Positions 23,701-31,352 of a stretch of 31,352 nucleotides of DNA are shown piece after piece. The notes beneath the pieces are model-generated. The model was not told the origin of the DNA. It did no database searches and worked only from the letters and a program-made list of their open reading frames with translations. The stretch covers positions 1 to 31,352 of IMG/VR virus record IMGVR_UViG_3300043409_000621; one strand, 5' to 3'. The stretch is from a virus. The position numbers were made by a program, and so were the translations under genes. Position 1 is the first letter of the stretch, and each line of letters begins with the position of its first letter.

Positions 23701-26700
23701 ACAAAGTCTGACATATAGTTTTGGAAGATGTAGTTTACAACACCATTATTAAACAATGTGCTAAATCTCTCTTGACCTTTTACACCCTTACCAAATGTTG
23801 GATTACTTCTAACTTGAGCTGATTTATTCTGATCAATAAATACATTTGATATATATTTAGTAATAGTTGGATGTAATCTAAGATTAAACAGGGGTCTTGT
23901 AAGATCCAGTATAAGCTTGTCTTGGTTAAATGAAGATAAGACAGAATCATTTATTAATCTTTCTACATAATCTTTATCAACAGACTCTCTTCTAGCATAT
24001 TTTTCACCTTCTTTTGCTCTTGCAGATATCTCAGTATAAGCATCCTGTCTCTTAATAATCTGCTGTACTGTATCAAGTTTACTAGTATCTGGAGAGAATA
24101 ATTGTTGAAGCTCATTCATTCCTTTATATTGTCTATCTAGTTCAAGATAGTTCATGAACAATGCTAAAGCTGTAAAACTTGTTTTATCTTTAGACTTATA
24201 ACCAGACTTTAATGGCGCAAGATAAATCTTTCCATTAGGTAAAAAGTTATTAGATAAGTAATCAGTAGCAAATGCAAAGTTTGCAGTACTGTTTAAATTA
24301 GAACTGTACCAATATACATTCTTATCTCTTGACATTTTAGGATCAGTACTTATTGCCGCAATAGCTTGAGGAGATATACCTTTATTGTTTAACTTTTCAA
24401 TAAGTTCTCCTAAAGTAATTTCATAGATAGTCTTTAACTTAACATCATTAACAGTAAAGTAGTAAGTTTTATCTAAACCTGCTTCTTTTAACTCATTAAG
24501 TGTGTATCTTAGTTTAGATACATTAACCGCATTATACATTGGTTTGAGATCTTCTTCTTTGTAATTTTTTAAAAACTCATTTACAATGTTATTGGCCACA
24601 TTACCTTTTTCAGCAGTAGGTACTATTTTAGAATAAGCACTTTCTTTAAGTTGTTCTCTTTCTAAATACTCTGCTATCAATGGTTGATTTAAAAAGAAGA
24701 ATGCTTCTTCCTCATCAACTCCGGCCTGAAGCATGTAGTTATAAACACTCATTGCTTTAGGTACAAGTTTTAATTCAAAAGGGAATGATTCTTTTGCTCT
24801 ATCTAATATACCTTGTAAGTCATGTGATATTACATCAGTGATACGGGACCCCTTTTTAGTTCTTACACCACCAAGTGAGATAACTTCTTCACCTTTAGCA
24901 TTAGTAGTAACATTATGATCAAATCTCATTACTACAGGAAGTAAAAAACCAGTCTCAATTGTTTGGTTCAATGCTTCATTGTAGGAAGATGCTCTATATT
25001 TAGCCGGCATTAATGCTCCTATAGATTTACTTATAGGGTGAGACTTTGAAGACTTAGCCATTATACCTAAAGAAGCTTCAAGAGTTAAACATGCATCATG
25101 CTTGTATAAGTTATACAAATGCTCAAATGCTGTAGTAGGACTTGTTACTTTTTTTCTTTTACCATTTTCATCTTTAGCAGATGTCTTATTTGCTTGACCA
25201 TGTGTATTAGTGTATCTATCATAACCAATCTTAGTTTCTTCAAGTTCAGATACATATTTATCTACTAGATATGTTCCGTTTGGTTTAGTAAGATATGCAA
25301 AGTTTTCAGGAAGCATTAGTATATCTACTGCAGATGTCAAAAACTTATTCTGTAAATATTTCTTTTGTTGAACTATTATAGACGCAGGAGACGGAATTCC
25401 TTTTACAGGTTTCTTTGACTTAGCATTGTCTTGTGCTTTCTTAAATGTTTCTTTAAAATTATCTACACCTTTTGAAATATGTTTACCTTCTTTATCAATA
25501 TTAGGAAAAGTCATAAATAACTTATCACCATCAAAGTCAGATCCTGCTTTAGCAACAATCTCTGTAGGTAATATAATACTATTACCAAAGGCTGAATCTA
25601 AGAAATGCCATACAGTTGCAGCTTCTATAGTGTTAGTAGCATCATTAGGAATCCTTGGTCCAAAAATAGTAACAGCATTTTTATTGTCTGCTAACCATTT
25701 TGGATCTTTGATTACTTCATTAAGCCTATCAATAGTAGCAATCTTTTCTCCATCCGTATGTTTACCATTAAGTAGATTTAGAAAAGGACCTTGCAAAGCT
25801 ATTGCAACCTTCATTTCAGTGCTTCTTGTTCTTTTACCGTTGTCATCCTTATTAGTAAGATAAAATGGCAATGTATTAGAACCAAGAATTTTTTTAATCT
25901 CTTCCGGATCAGTAATAGATTCAAACTGCGTATCCCACAAACCATTGGTAAATGTAGCAGGTGTCTGAACTAACGGTTCACCATTTGTTTTTTGTTTAAT
26001 TAAACCATTCTGTAAGAAGCTCATTATGATTTTCTCTACATTGTCTGCTTCTGGATGTAGTGATAAATCCATGGCCAGCTGCTGATCATTATCTGTATTA
26101 AGAAGTCTGATTAGGTGTTCAGGAGTATCTCTATTTTTTAATTCATCTCTGAGAACTTCAATAAACTGTGTAAGATTACCGACATATCTACCGTCAATAA
26201 GCTCAAAGCCAATCTCATTAAGTAACTCATCTTTTAGAATTTCAGAGTATTCTTTTACTGAGTTTAAATAATTATTTACTACAGGTGCGTGATCCTTATT
26301 TAAAAGCTTACCATCTGAGTATAAGTTATCAAGTAAGATACCTCTTGTCTGAGTGGCTATTGGTAATGATCCTTTAAAGTATTCATTGATTACAGTAACC
26401 TCTTTAAGGTTAGACATGTAAATAGGATTTATTGTAAAAGAAACATCTTCATTTATAGATTTATCTTGTTTATTAGCAAAGATATTATCTAAATTACCAT
26501 CAGCTGTTAGATTAGAACCTTTAGACCCGGAATCAAATGTTATATACTGAACATTCTCTTTCATCATCTTTTTATGTAAGACATCTAACTGAGAACCCTC
26601 TTTAGCATTTACTCCAGGGATTAAAGGAATAACTGAAAACTTATGCATTGCTGTTGCCGGAAGTATATCATTTGCAATAGCACCAAAGTAATGTAATTTG

Positions 26701-29700
26701 TATACAGGGAAGAATTCTTTAACTGTTCTTGGATCTACTCTCTCACCTTTTATGATTCTTTGATAAAGATCTTCTTGAGCCATAGTCCAACCTCTTCCGG
26801 TTTCATGTAATGTTCTATATGCATCAAATGTCATATAGGCCATACCATCACCCTCTTTCATTTTCTTATAAGCTTTTGCGTCATTAGCAAGAAGTTCTTT
26901 TATCAAAGCTTTATCTGTATATACAGAAGAATATTCTTCTTTCCAAGCATCTAGATAATCATCTAGATAGACAGACTCTCTTACAGCATCTTTAATGATA
27001 GCTGTATTTAAATTTTCACTGTATCTAAAATTATCATAGTTATTTTCTGCAGTGCTGATAGTTTTAGCATAGTTGTTCTGATTAAAGTAATCATTAATAA
27101 AAGCTACAGTACCTTCATCAAATAAGAAACCAACACCATCAGATGTTAATCCTGGAATCCTTTTAGACCAATCTTCTTTTTCATGATTCCATTGAGCATG
27201 ATCTCCATATAATAAAGTAGATGTTTCAAACTTATGAATCCAGTCATTGTAAGAATATGCTTTTAATATCTTGTTAGATATATCTTTATCATTTCTAAGT
27301 TGATTAAGCTTCTCTCTTGTAAGTTGATCCGCAGTATATCCAATTTTTTCATAGATTGACTTTGATAAGTATGGTATTTTCTGAAAGTACAAATCATTTA
27401 AACTTTTTGTCTTTTCATTAAAGTAATCAATCATATCTCTAAAGATCTGTTTCTTTATTGGCTTACCTCTTAAGTAATCTGCTAAAGGAACATCTATCTG
27501 TTGATCGGCTAATGCATATAAAGCATTTTTAGTATCTTGAGTCAAGATACCATCAAATGCAACAAATGTAGCTCCTTGTGGTACATCAACATCATTACCG
27601 TCATTTACTAGTCTGTTATATCCTGTGAATCTTAGATATTGCTCTTTATCAGGACCTCTAAATTTCTTAACTCTATCAAACTCACTTTGCAAATAGGGAA
27701 ATAGATTGTTTCCAATTGCATAATATTCACCTTCATTTATATTATTTTTACCCATAGTAAAGAACTTATCTATCTCTACATATAAGTTCTTGTCTTCACC
27801 TTTCTTTTCAAAACCAATTGTGTCACCCTCAAGGCCTCCAATTATTTTAAGACCATATGAAAATTTCTTTTCAGAGTGTCTTGGGAATTCAGCAACACCT
27901 CCTAGACTCATAGTATGTAGTTCTTGTAAGAACTTAGAGTATGGGTCCAATTCAGTTGTAGTATTTCCTGCAGCTTCTTCAATATCTACAGCTCTTCCAT
28001 TCTTTATTACAGAAGTCTTTTTAGACATAGATGTACCATCTACGGCCATCAGTTGTACCGACTTACCTTCTAATTTCTTTCCTGTAGTTGTATTAAACAG
28101 GGATTTTATTATAGTTAAGTTTAGTGTGTATGAATTTATTTCTGGATTTAGATATGACATATAACTATATCTAGGGTCTGTCCATAACTGATTCATATCT
28201 GTTACTGCATTTAAGGCATAAGCATATGCTGTTGCCGCACTCCAATTCATTTCTTGGTATCCTGTATTACCATTAGCACGGATTACACCAGTTGTGGCTG
28301 AGTCAAAACCATATTTAGACTGTAATTCAGCAAGTCTTTTTAACTGAGTTAGTTCTTTTACAGGTCCTTTAATTCCAGATAATACTCCTACTGGTATTGT
28401 ATCTTTGAGAACATTAACAGGATTTGCTTTAAACAACTCAAGATATTTTAGTCTTTCAGGCGTTAATCTTGGATCTTGGGGACTTGTTTTCTGAATATTT
28501 TCAATCTGATTAAAGTTTTTGACAATATCAAATATGTAATCTAAACCATAGTAATCAAAGTTTGCTACAAGTTCTTGTTGGATATTATCATTCTTATCCA
28601 TGTCAATAGCAATAGCTCTTGCAAAGTCTAATCCATTCTCAGGTTTTAACTCTCCTTTTGTAGAAAATTTGTTAACTACATTAGATAAGTTTAAACTTGA
28701 AATGTTTTCTTTTGACTTTGAGATAAATTCAGTAGGTAGTGTACTCTTAAATAAAGCAGACCATCTATTAAGTGTATTATCTATTGCTATAGATGATTCT
28801 TTTACTTTAAAATCAATACCACCGGTTTCTTTATCATTATATGCAAACAACTGCATGTATCTTACTCTGTATTTTGCAAAGTCTAACCAGAATTGTTTAC
28901 TTATATCAAACTCAAACTTATTATTTGTTGCATTTGGGTTAGGATATTTTGTTTCATATAATTGTTTAAGCTCCGGAAATTTACCAGATTCTTCACCTAA
29001 CTTAGCATATGCAGCATATCTGTCACGTTCACCACCAATAGTCTTAGCCAGTATAGTAAATACTTTATTAAAGTCAGCTCTTTCTTTAAAACCAAATCTA
29101 TCTACTGGAGTTGTTCCATCAGGATTTACTTTAAACAAACTCTTAATTATATAAGTAGTTTCCTTACTCATCATTTGTTGAAGAGACTGAGTACCGGTTT
29201 TAGCTTCCATGGTATTCTCTTCACTACCACTATTCTCTGTTTCATCAATTACATTACCTTCAGAATCTAAACTTTGTTTAGTTTCTTTAGCAGATTCTAC
29301 TTCATATCTATCTTTAGATACTTCATAGTCAGTATTTTCTCTATGGTATTTTACAACACCACTTCTTTCATCACCCCAGTTAGCTAATGTAGTTTGTAAG
29401 ATTCTTATGTTATCTCTGATAAGTTCTTGTTCTTCATCAAGAGTAATAGCTTCAGCTTTTGGATTTTCTACAAGACCTGTATATACTTCAGCTTTAGCTT
29501 CTTTATAGTTTTCATATTGAAGTTGAGCATCTTCCAACCTTGGTATAATTACAATGTCTACAGGTCTTCCATTTTCATCCGTGATTTCATTATGTTTATA
29601 AAAGTCACCTAAGATTTTAATACTGTCTTTATAGTCTAAACCTTTTACTCTTTCTCCTCTTTTTAATGATGGAGTAATTTTATTGAAGTCTACTACTTGA

Positions 29701-31349
29701 GATGTTAAAAAGAAGTATTTGTTTTCTCCTTTTTTATTCTTCATTACAGCAACAGCATTATCACTAATTTCTTTTAGGGTACTGTAAGTATTAAACTTAT
29801 CTTGACCCTTAATCTTGTTAAGTTTATCTGCCTCTTTCTTTAATGTAGCTTCAAACTTAAGCTTAGCTTGATCATACATCCAAGCTCTTTTAGCTGGATC
29901 TGACAGCATCACAATACTAGCTGATTTAAGACCCTTAGATTCTACAAGCTCGTCTAATATTTCTTTAGTAACTTGTTTACCTTCTTCAGTAAATTTATCT
30001 ATAGCCTGTTTTCTTGTTTGTTTTACTCTTGTTTTATATATACTATCAATAACCTCTGACCATATGCTGTCAATACTGCTTGATATTTGATTAGAGTCTT
30101 GTGGACTTAATGCATCTTCTTTAGAATTACTTACTTGTCTTACACCTCTATCTAATTCATATAGCAATGCATTATCTATACTAGCTTGATAACTATTAAA
30201 TCTACCTAGATAAAGATTGTCAAACAATTCTTTAGCCATTGGAGAGTTAAGACTATCAATTAGTATATCTTTTTTTCTAAACTTGCTTAGAACTTTTCCA
30301 AATAGTTCTTTTAGGAAATTTAACATTGTTCTAAATAAACTATTCTTTACTGGAGCATTTGATTTTGCTTTACCAGTCTTAACATAATTTCTAAAGTCTT
30401 CAGCTAACATTTCTTCTAGCTGGCGGAAACTTTTAGATTTATTAGGCTGATTACCATTAGCATCTGTATAGTTCTGAAGTTCAGTATATAAATTAATCTT
30501 CTGAGCCTTAGTTAAGAATAACTGAGAGAACACGTGCCATGCCTCATGGTATACAGTAAGATTTTGATAGAATGAACCATTAAGCTTATTCACTTTAATA
30601 GTACCCATTTTATCATTTACATCAGCTAGTATTCCGGCATTAACTATGAATGTAGCAAACACATCTGAATTAACAATATTAGAGATATGCTGTAGATCAA
30701 TTAGATCTCTTAAAGGCTTCATCTTCTTACTGTTCCACCATAACTTAGCCTTAAGTATTTTAGCTGGATTAATTAACTCTTTTGAGAAACCTTTTCTAGG
30801 TAATCCACCTGGAATTGAATCTAAGTCAATATCACCGTCATCATCAAATATAATATTGTTTGCAGTGTTTGGACTAGTAGGGCTCTCTGCTCCGGGAGTA
30901 GTTAGTATTTGTTTTGTTTCAGCTTCTTTACTTTTAGGAGTTGAAGTGAATCCTCTTTGGTAAGCTATTCTATCATAATGCTCAACTTCTCTTTCTTGTT
31001 CAAGCATTTCTCTTAAAGTTCCTACTTCATCAAGTCTAGATTTTTCTAGAAGAGCTGCTCTATATTCTCTTTGAATTGCAGCTGCATCAGATAACTTAGA
31101 TACATCTTCTACAGGTTCAATAGGTTCTATAGTTTTTTCACTCTTAGTTATAACTTGACCCAATAAAGTATCAGGAGTGGTATAGTTTACTACATAATTA
31201 TAAAATCCGGGGTCTGCATTTGTAATATATACATCTGTAGGAAATGATTTAATAAATTCTATATAGTCTAAATCTTTAAAGCTTTTACCATCTGGTGCAA
31301 GTCTTTGATATTTTTTTCTAGCTTTTAATGAGTCTTTATTATAACTCAT
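20721..31349 (-). CDS. Giant crAss-like virion RNA polymerase polyprotein with zincin, AlkB-like and ASCH-like domains
   Basis: The protein has 3542 residues. After an acidic N-terminal region comes a zincin-like motif HEAWH (268-272) followed by EEMLAEDFRNY. The polymerase signature is GPRIP (Arg1899), then AKAGSDFDGDKLF with DFDGD at 1938-1942. This corresponds to the bacterial beta-prime stretch NRAPT...NADFDGD, which holds the catalytic Mg2+. The C-terminus is modular. A RYGNYD module (about 2938-2970) comes first. The AlkB-like dioxygenase (about 3030-3240) has H3134-x-D3136, H3203 and TFTFRR (R3236-R3237). An ASCH-like domain with SGDRTRTTR (about 3280-3385) and a second YGNYD module (about 3444-3468) follow. 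In related phages the polymerase is packaged, enters the host and transcribes early genes. Here it is one unbroken frame, starting 3 bases from the window edge. Confidence 0.93.
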   Translation of the reverse strand: MSYNKDSLKARKKYQRLAPDGKSFKDLDYIEFIKSFPTDVYITNADPGFYNYVVNYTTPDTLLGQVITKSEKTIEPIEPVEDVSKLSDAAAIQREYRAALLEKSRLDEVGTLREMLEQEREVEHYDRIAYQRGFTSTPKSKEAETKQILTTPGAESPTSPNTANNIIFDDDGDIDLDSIPGGLPRKGFSKELINPAKILKAKLWWNSKKMKPLRDLIDLQHISNIVNSDVFATFIVNAGILADVNDKMGTIKVNKLNGSFYQNLTVYHEAWHVFSQLFLTKAQKINLYTELQNYTDANGNQPNKSKSFRQLEEMLAEDFRNYVKTGKAKSNAPVKNSLFRTMLNFLKELFGKVLSKFRKKDILIDSLNSPMAKELFDNLYLGRFNSYQASIDNALLYELDRGVRQVSNSKEDALSPQDSNQISSSIDSIWSEVIDSIYKTRVKQTRKQAIDKFTEEGKQVTKEILDELVESKGLKSASIVMLSDPAKRAWMYDQAKLKFEATLKKEADKLNKIKGQDKFNTYSTLKEISDNAVAVMKNKKGENKYFFLTSQVVDFNKITPSLKRGERVKGLDYKDSIKILGDFYKHNEITDENGRPVDIVIIPRLEDAQLQYENYKEAKAEVYTGLVENPKAEAITLDEEQELIRDNIRILQTTLANWGDERSGVVKYHRENTDYEVSKDRYEVESAKETKQSLDSEGNVIDETENSGSEENTMEAKTGTQSLQQMMSKETTYIIKSLFKVNPDGTTPVDRFGFKERADFNKVFTILAKTIGGERDRYAAYAKLGEESGKFPELKQLYETKYPNPNATNNKFEFDISKQFWLDFAKYRVRYMQLFAYNDKETGGIDFKVKESSIAIDNTLNRWSALFKSTLPTEFISKSKENISSLNLSNVVNKFSTKGELKPENGLDFARAIAIDMDKNDNIQQELVANFDYYGLDYIFDIVKNFNQIENIQKTSPQDPRLTPERLKYLELFKANPVNVLKDTIPVGVLSGIKGPVKELTQLKRLAELQSKYGFDSATTGVIRANGNTGYQEMNWSAATAYAYALNAVTDMNQLWTDPRYSYMSYLNPEINSYTLNLTIIKSLFNTTTGKKLEGKSVQLMAVDGTSMSKKTSVIKNGRAVDIEEAAGNTTTELDPYSKFLQELHTMSLGGVAEFPRHSEKKFSYGLKIIGGLEGDTIGFEKKGEDKNLYVEIDKFFTMGKNNINEGEYYAIGNNLFPYLQSEFDRVKKFRGPDKEQYLRFTGYNRLVNDGNDVDVPQGATFVAFDGILTQDTKNALYALADQQIDVPLADYLRGKPIKKQIFRDMIDYFNEKTKSLNDLYFQKIPYLSKSIYEKIGYTADQLTREKLNQLRNDKDISNKILKAYSYNDWIHKFETSTLLYGDHAQWNHEKEDWSKRIPGLTSDGVGFLFDEGTVAFINDYFNQNNYAKTISTAENNYDNFRYSENLNTAIIKDAVRESVYLDDYLDAWKEEYSSVYTDKALIKELLANDAKAYKKMKEGDGMAYMTFDAYRTLHETGRGWTMAQEDLYQRIIKGERVDPRTVKEFFPVYKLHYFGAIANDILPATAMHKFSVIPLIPGVNAKEGSQLDVLHKKMMKENVQYITFDSGSKGSNLTADGNLDNIFANKQDKSINEDVSFTINPIYMSNLKEVTVINEYFKGSLPIATQTRGILLDNLYSDGKLLNKDHAPVVNNYLNSVKEYSEILKDELLNEIGFELIDGRYVGNLTQFIEVLRDELKNRDTPEHLIRLLNTDNDQQLAMDLSLHPEADNVEKIIMSFLQNGLIKQKTNGEPLVQTPATFTNGLWDTQFESITDPEEIKKILGSNTLPFYLTNKDDNGKRTRSTEMKVAIALQGPFLNLLNGKHTDGEKIATIDRLNEVIKDPKWLADNKNAVTIFGPRIPNDATNTIEAATVWHFLDSAFGNSIILPTEIVAKAGSDFDGDKLFMTFPNIDKEGKHISKGVDNFKETFKKAQDNAKSKKPVKGIPSPASIIVQQKKYLQNKFLTSAVDILMLPENFAYLTKPNGTYLVDKYVSELEETKIGYDRYTNTHGQANKTSAKDENGKRKKVTSPTTAFEHLYNLYKHDACLTLEASLGIMAKSSKSHPISKSIGALMPAKYRASSYNEALNQTIETGFLLPVVMRFDHNVTTNAKGEEVISLGGVRTKKGSRITDVISHDLQGILDRAKESFPFELKLVPKAMSVYNYMLQAGVDEEEAFFFLNQPLIAEYLEREQLKESAYSKIVPTAEKGNVANNIVNEFLKNYKEEDLKPMYNAVNVSKLRYTLNELKEAGLDKTYYFTVNDVKLKTIYEITLGELIEKLNNKGISPQAIAAISTDPKMSRDKNVYWYSSNLNSTANFAFATDYLSNNFLPNGKIYLAPLKSGYKSKDKTSFTALALFMNYLELDRQYKGMNELQQLFSPDTSKLDTVQQIIKRQDAYTEISARAKEGEKYARRESVDKDYVERLINDSVLSSFNQDKLILDLTRPLFNLRLHPTITKYISNVFIDQNKSAQVRSNPTFGKGVKGQERFSTLFNNGVVNYIFQNYMSDFVNGKGKLVNIPEMYENLDIIIKDDLSMDAGVFEEGIAINTKIIERDFATKAYLTTNTSTDSYTNRGLDTFTLKQDPFQTLASYYRYVIAREYIRVNNPIEELEKNKYFKKRINELNDVDTAFESYISERALAASFNNKYIMGKTKYSYSDSVMNLIDEFGDVLKINYPITAQLSPGENADGAKVLQLNNKKEAQGELASIYYGNLRSLSDPSIMKVENVSDNKRISEMFNIFSLLMFYQHGIGNTKLGFTKVLDPIQYKSIMKDASTDFINNYLDDDTLNTIFNTVVSMDRFKNHLINPEKYRHAEMADIAANNTTENSTDEVEMSFDEDEGENIVSERLINQEDVTLFNQMVTKAKGAKPERFFTSKTLFSKFYNSATGKRQGMPQTAIWIKNRYGNYDMIDQDPDSGEVYYENVNLSTGMHLVSKTTTPTPAPTQSSTSVVDVIPTYGAVQVATNPTKEFDKYLTDSISDNIKNNAYIENGSSSANLMFSYGWQWKGNNSKQVIGDKLIVEPAQVDFSGKGNPVAVKSKYFYDSKYNDGTVVPPISELNFLKKHIEDNLGIDMSDYDIALNNIYTQGTNLFRHTDIDESNTAKNYPVVVYVLGNEHKVRIDDNGGAAVRGMGEMVNPKTLTLKNGDIYTFGMGGKGRFEAVHDVIRSNKTDDSFPPITLPDGRTINKYTVTFTFRRAADLESGMSSAPAKLNTQSSTSVEEFDIADSLTPIEQNFKDGDGGRQMQPQFKGKSTMDLIISGDRTRTTRAYTDILRMLNDYGLSEISELVGRVIRMTDKTGKQVYTRITNVAKFTQKYQDTTWQKEGWEKSVTDKLVRKYPYAIEFEVIQPVSQPTVEPTKAPVSPAPIDSIEYDMKVYDFLVHEMSGKQPTDFNSGTNGVRMYKLNKYGNYDLVDRTTGEIYVRNLNMETGKQETEPGLDTPVDPEVIQNALDKLITQRATTNIEEQLAVKGYDINDIINNLANAKTQEDFNKITKILDKLC
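21569..21591. repeat. 23-bp direct repeat, copy 1 (right of AlkB cassette in protein order)
   Basis: This copy is identical base for base to 22376-22398 and encodes the linker TQSSTSV at residues 3254-3260 of the giant protein. The copies are 807 bases apart, exactly 269 codons, and enclose the AlkB-like domain. Confidence 0.9.
22376..22398. repeat. 23-bp direct repeat, copy 2 (left of AlkB cassette in protein order)
   Basis: This copy encodes the linker TQSSTSV at residues 2985-2991, after a Pro/Thr-rich spacer (TTTPTPAPTQSSTSV). It is in the same orientation and reading frame as 21569-21591, so recombination between the copies would remove the AlkB-like domain cleanly. Confidence 0.9.
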
Positions 31350-31352
31350 AAA

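Noticed and set aside
1-31352. Stop-codon reassignment (TAG or TGA), known in some crAss-like phages.
   Set aside because: TAA, TGA and TAG all end genes at positions that fit the operon structure (for example TGA at 761 and 3225, TAG at 13120 and 20721), and the large genes have no internal stops.
1-31352. tRNA genes, CRISPR arrays, insertion sequences or attachment sites.
   Set aside because: No cloverleaf-like segments, regularly spaced repeats, transposase genes or paired terminal repeats were seen. Intergenic gaps are under 100 bases apart from the intron's non-coding parts.

Overview
The window looks like about one third of the genome of a crAss-like tailed phage (order Crassvirales) infecting a member of the Bacteroidota. 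The DNA is strongly AT-rich. Genes start behind A-rich leaders without clear Shine-Dalgarno sites and are packed with ATGA and TAATG overlaps. A replication module on the + strand converges on a block of giant virion genes on the - strand. The diagnostic gene is a 3542-residue protein carrying the DFDGD metal-binding loop of the crAss-like virion RNA polymerase. TAA, TGA and TAG all end genes here, so the standard bacterial code applies. The host is inferred from the phage type only.

The + strand, 1-17056, holds replication, recombination and many small genes. In order it carries the tail end of an upstream gene; an unknown protein; a Sak4-like RecA-family ATPase with a probable ssDNA-binding protein; a terminator; a DnaG-like TOPRIM primase; a SegE-like GIY-YIG protein; a run of tightly coupled small genes (including DUF6915 and possibly DUF6878 types); a VWA-like metallopeptidase gene with its MoxR-type AAA+ partner; a large unknown protein; a RecE/RecB-like PD-(D/E)XK nuclease; two unknown proteins; a family B DNA polymerase; a DUF932-like protein; a MazG-like NTP pyrophosphohydrolase; and a small unknown protein. 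Clear hairpin plus T-run terminators lie at 2196, 13140, 16443 and 17061.

The VWA/metallopeptidase gene (about 6308-8588) has been hit twice by selfish DNA. A group I intron (7436-8402, predicted to base precision from P1, P4, P6, P7, P8 and P10 pairings) splits it exactly before the codon of the conserved MIDAS threonine and encodes a LAGLIDADG homing endonuclease. A second, related LAGLIDADG gene sits on the opposite strand at the gene's 5' end, beside a leftover recoded copy of the gene's first codons (5437-5484).

The - strand, 17093-31349, is a late/virion block read leftward: the giant RNA polymerase polyprotein, then a 1164-residue probable capsid-cargo protein overlapping it by 7 bases, then a 44-residue basic protein. 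The giant protein combines an N-terminal zincin (HEAWH), the RNA polymerase catalytic loop, an AlkB-like 2-oxoglutarate/Fe(II) dioxygenase and an ASCH-like domain. The AlkB cassette is bracketed by a perfect 23-base in-frame direct repeat 807 bases apart. A second duplicated small module lies on either side of the AlkB-ASCH region. This suggests a modular, exchangeable tail on the virion polymerase.

As a working picture, the polymerase and cargo proteins travel in the capsid and enter with the DNA. The polymerase transcribes early genes, and the + strand genes then replicate and recombine the genome. No tRNA, CRISPR array or attachment site was recognised, and no stretch above 300 bases lacks a gene.
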